From the NCBI GenBank assembly GCA_026724425.1, contig JAIUCV010000003.1, positions 48,796,477-48,860,476 on the forward strand: a DNA stretch of 64,000 bases, written 5' to 3'. Within the stretch, counting starts at the first letter, position 1. Each line of letters opens with the position of its first letter. Positions 61,410 to 64,000 of the stretch are shown here, one piece after another. The notes under the pieces are model-generated. The model saw nothing but the letters and a program-made list of their open reading frames with translations, did not search any database and was not told the DNA's origin. Both the position numbers and the translations under genes were made by a program. This DNA is from Erythrophleum ivorense. Taxonomy: Eukaryota > Streptophyta > Magnoliopsida > Fabales > Fabaceae.

Positions 61410-63925
61410 GTTAGGAGAAAAGTATTTTATAATCTAATTTGTATATTCATGCTCAACTTTAGGACTCTAGAACTTGTCTCCTACTTTCTTAAGACAAATC
61501 TATAGGTATTGCATAACCTTTAAGGATGATTTAGGCATTCTTTTACTATGGTTATTTCTTTAAAGTCTAACCTTTATTTAACTATTGACACTTCAACCCT
61601 ATTTGAGCATACTTAGAGAAACTATATAAGGTTTTGTTTTGTTTGAACTACCTGCATTGATATCTAGCTTGTTTAGTTGAAAAAAACAGGTAATTTTTTC
61701 CTTTTCTTGAGAAAATTGTAACATATTTACTATGAAATGAAACTTTAAGGTTGATTGAGGAAGATATGTACTAGTCAATGCTTGTGTGGTAAATGAAATG
61801 TGAACTATATGGTTTGTGTTAATTGCTTTTTTTGATTCAAAAGTTGTATAAAAATATGTTTATTCAAGGATGAAAAAAAAGGATCTCAGTTTGGGGGAGA
61901 GTTAGTGAGTTAAAAGAAATGGTTCAATAAAAAGAAAAGTAGAAGGTCCAATGAGTAAATCTGTTGCTCATTTTGTATGTATTCTATCATATGAATTTTC
62001 TAAAGATTTTTGCATTGATCTTATCCATCTTTCTTAGCCATAACCCTAGCCACACTACAAGTTTGAAGTCCTTCTGATCTTGTGGTTTTGTGGTGCCTAA
62101 TTTAGTGGAGAGAAGGGAAAAAGGTAAGCTTATGAAGTTCCTACATTTAAGACTACTTTATACATGTTTAAGTGCAAAAAATTGATTTTGACACTTGCTT
62201 TAGGATGAATGTCTAGCTAAACTCACACTCAGTTCAAAATGGTTAGAAGTATTAGCATTATCATTTGAACTTTGTCACTAGCATTTATTGCTTGCGTTTC
62301 CTATTGAGCATATTGTCTAATGCAACAAGTGAGGGCTTTAGCAGGGATTGATTTTAAGTAAGCCTATGGACATTCTATCTTTGTTTCTAATTTGCTTTAT
62401 TTAAGGATGGGTGAAAGTTCAAATTTGGGGATGTGTTAACTTCTTATCATTCATGTTATTTTGCACATTTTCTTTTGGTAAATATATGTTTAATGCTATG
62501 ATTATATGGTAAATAATACTTATTATAGGAAAAATATGCACAGTTAGAATAAATAGTCCCATACTCAATAAAAAAGCTCCATACTCAATTTTTATACCCT
62601 AGATGACAAGTCTCAGCTTAGTTTTGGATATATCATAAATTACTTACACTTTGCTATTTCTATAGGTTGAAAAACAAGAAAAATGGAGTTGGAATCATCT
62701 TGAAATAGGATTAATAGAAATCTAAAGTTGAGAGGCCTCAAATGGAAGTTTTAGTGATTTAAGAAAGTGCACTGTGATGAGAAATCTTAAGGTTGTGGTG
62801 TGATTATAAGGAATAGAGGAAACTTTATCTAGAAAGCCACTTGTGCCATGGTGAGAAATCTTGAGTCGCAACATAACTTCAGCCAAAAGCCAATTGCAAC
62901 ATGCCAAGAATATTTAGGTCGCGACACAAGTCATACTTACTAAAACATAACATCTTTTATGCTAAAAATTTTGAGGGTTTTGCAACATATAACTAGTCCA
63001 TTCATCCTTAGCTGTCATTCTGGATGTGTACAAGGTTGAAAAGGAGCTTTTAAGAGGTATTTTGAAGTAAAAGAGTGCTAGGCATTGAAGATTGAAGAGA
63101 AGACAAGCATCCATCACTAGTTTTCTCTCTTTTTCTTCTTTCCTTTGCATTTATTCATATGTTTTTTTTATTGTTGCTACAATTTTGCCCTGGGTTTTCA
63201 TGATTATGTGCAGCTAAACTTCTTAATATAAGATTATTATGAACCCTTATATGAATTAATGGTTGTTTTTCACTCTTGCTTTGTGATTATTGGTGAATAT
63301 ATGTTTATTCAACCTCTGCTTCATGCTCTTTAATTGCTTGGCCAACGATTAGATTGATTTGATGTTTTTATTTGAACTTGGAAAAGGAAAAGTGGAATTA
63401 GGTTTTGAGTTGAATTATATGAATACTTAAAACTTGTTGGGATGAGTGCATGGTTTTGTTAATGAGATAGGAATATACTTCTTAACCTCACATAACCAAA
63501 TTAAGGACTATGCTGCAAAAAATAACCTTGGTTGATTTCATGAGGAATTATGGAATTAATTGGCTAACCCTATGTGAGATTTAAAAAGATACTTATAGGA
63601 GCAACTAAACCTTAGGCTAACATGTATTACCATTGAGAGCAAAAGTAAAGAGTGTGAATTAAATTGCTATGAAATATTTAGAGGAATAATAATTCTAGAT
63701 ACTTTTATTCATTGGTAATCCACGCATTAGTTTTGATCCTAATTTGGATGGTAGGTAGTCTTTAATTACTTTATATTACACAATCACTTAAAATTGATTC
63801 ACTTAATTTAAGGCAGGGTGTAAATTTTGGCACTTGACAAGTTTTGATAATAAATCCTTGAAGGAACGATATTTTTTTATTACTTGATTACTATTGTAAT
63901 ACGTATACTTGTGTGTGTGTATTCA
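61410..63925 (+). mobile_element. Family-C LTR, right block (uninterrupted)
   Basis: Collinear with 26,967-27,589 followed directly by 38,018-39,869. It ends near ATTCA at 63,925. The remaining 75 bases to the window edge show nothing recognisable. Confidence 0.7.
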
Positions 63926-64000
63926 AACAAGCAATATGGACACAAACCATGTCCAACCCCCTAAATCACATGTGCTTGAAATGTAGAAAAACATGGCTTG

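Larger units (their letters stand above)
53660..63925 (+). mobile_element. Second family-C Athila/Tat-like element, 3' part
   Basis: Pieces are internal sequence at about 53,660-54,064 and 57,756-58,200, a purine-rich tract near 58,201, then an LTR in two blocks (about 58,211-58,477 and 61,410-63,925). It is collinear with the element in 10,745-39,869 and is uninterrupted at that element's A6 and A2 sites, so it serves as an internal empty-site reference. The 5' part is absent and the left border abuts the LINE fragment. No intact coding region. Confidence 0.75.

Noticed and set aside
1..64000. tRNA, rRNA or other structural RNA genes
   Set aside because: None recognised on reading; short matches to tRNA ends are only the retroelement PBS sites.

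Overview
This is nuclear DNA from a flowering plant, probably a eudicot. It is AT-rich with almost no coding potential, crowded with plant-type transposons (Gypsy LTRs, LINE, hAT, MULE, CACTA, MITEs), and has one intact intronless PR-1 gene. Nothing in it identifies the species. No bacterial, phage or CRISPR system is present. Family letters A, B, C and E below are mine; all alignments were made by eye.

Region 1, about 1-39,870, is one stack of nested LTR retrotransposons. The base layer is an old Athila/Tat-like Gypsy element (family C, + strand) whose 5' LTR end, decayed PBS and gag remnant lie at 10,745-13,188 and whose 3' LTR ends near 39,869. Into it went: a family-A retroelement (minus, <1-10,744) with a tRNA-iMet-type PBS and no coding capacity, itself holding solo LTR B1; solo LTR A4 holding B2; solo LTR A6 holding A5; and solo LTR A2 holding B3, which holds A3. 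Most of these insertions can be read directly from 5-bp target-site duplications (TSDs) and from comparison with uninterrupted copies elsewhere in the window. The deepest point is four layers.

Region 2, about 39,870-53,655, is an AT-rich gene island. It holds a CACTA end, a Mutator-like foldback element with a 10-bp TSD, several foldback MITEs, a 0.62-kb tandem duplication, a PR-1 5'-end relic, the intact PR-1 gene (49,011-49,520), a 1.27-kb hAT-like element with a perfect 8-bp TSD, and a decayed LINE reverse transcriptase. The PR-1 relic and a repeated upstream block with a W-box show that the PR-1 locus was once a tandem duplicate.

Region 3, about 53,660-64,000, is the 3' end of a second family-C element. 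It is interrupted by solo LTR A7 and by a TGATAAG-type solo LTR (E) rich in ACGT-core motifs, which carries a 174-bp hAT MITE related to the larger hAT element in region 2.

The only gene with a confident cellular function is PR-1, a secreted CAP-domain defence protein. I found no undescribed multi-gene system; the notable content is the exactly resolvable nest, the PR-1 duplication relic, and the hAT and MULE elements with intact insertion footprints.
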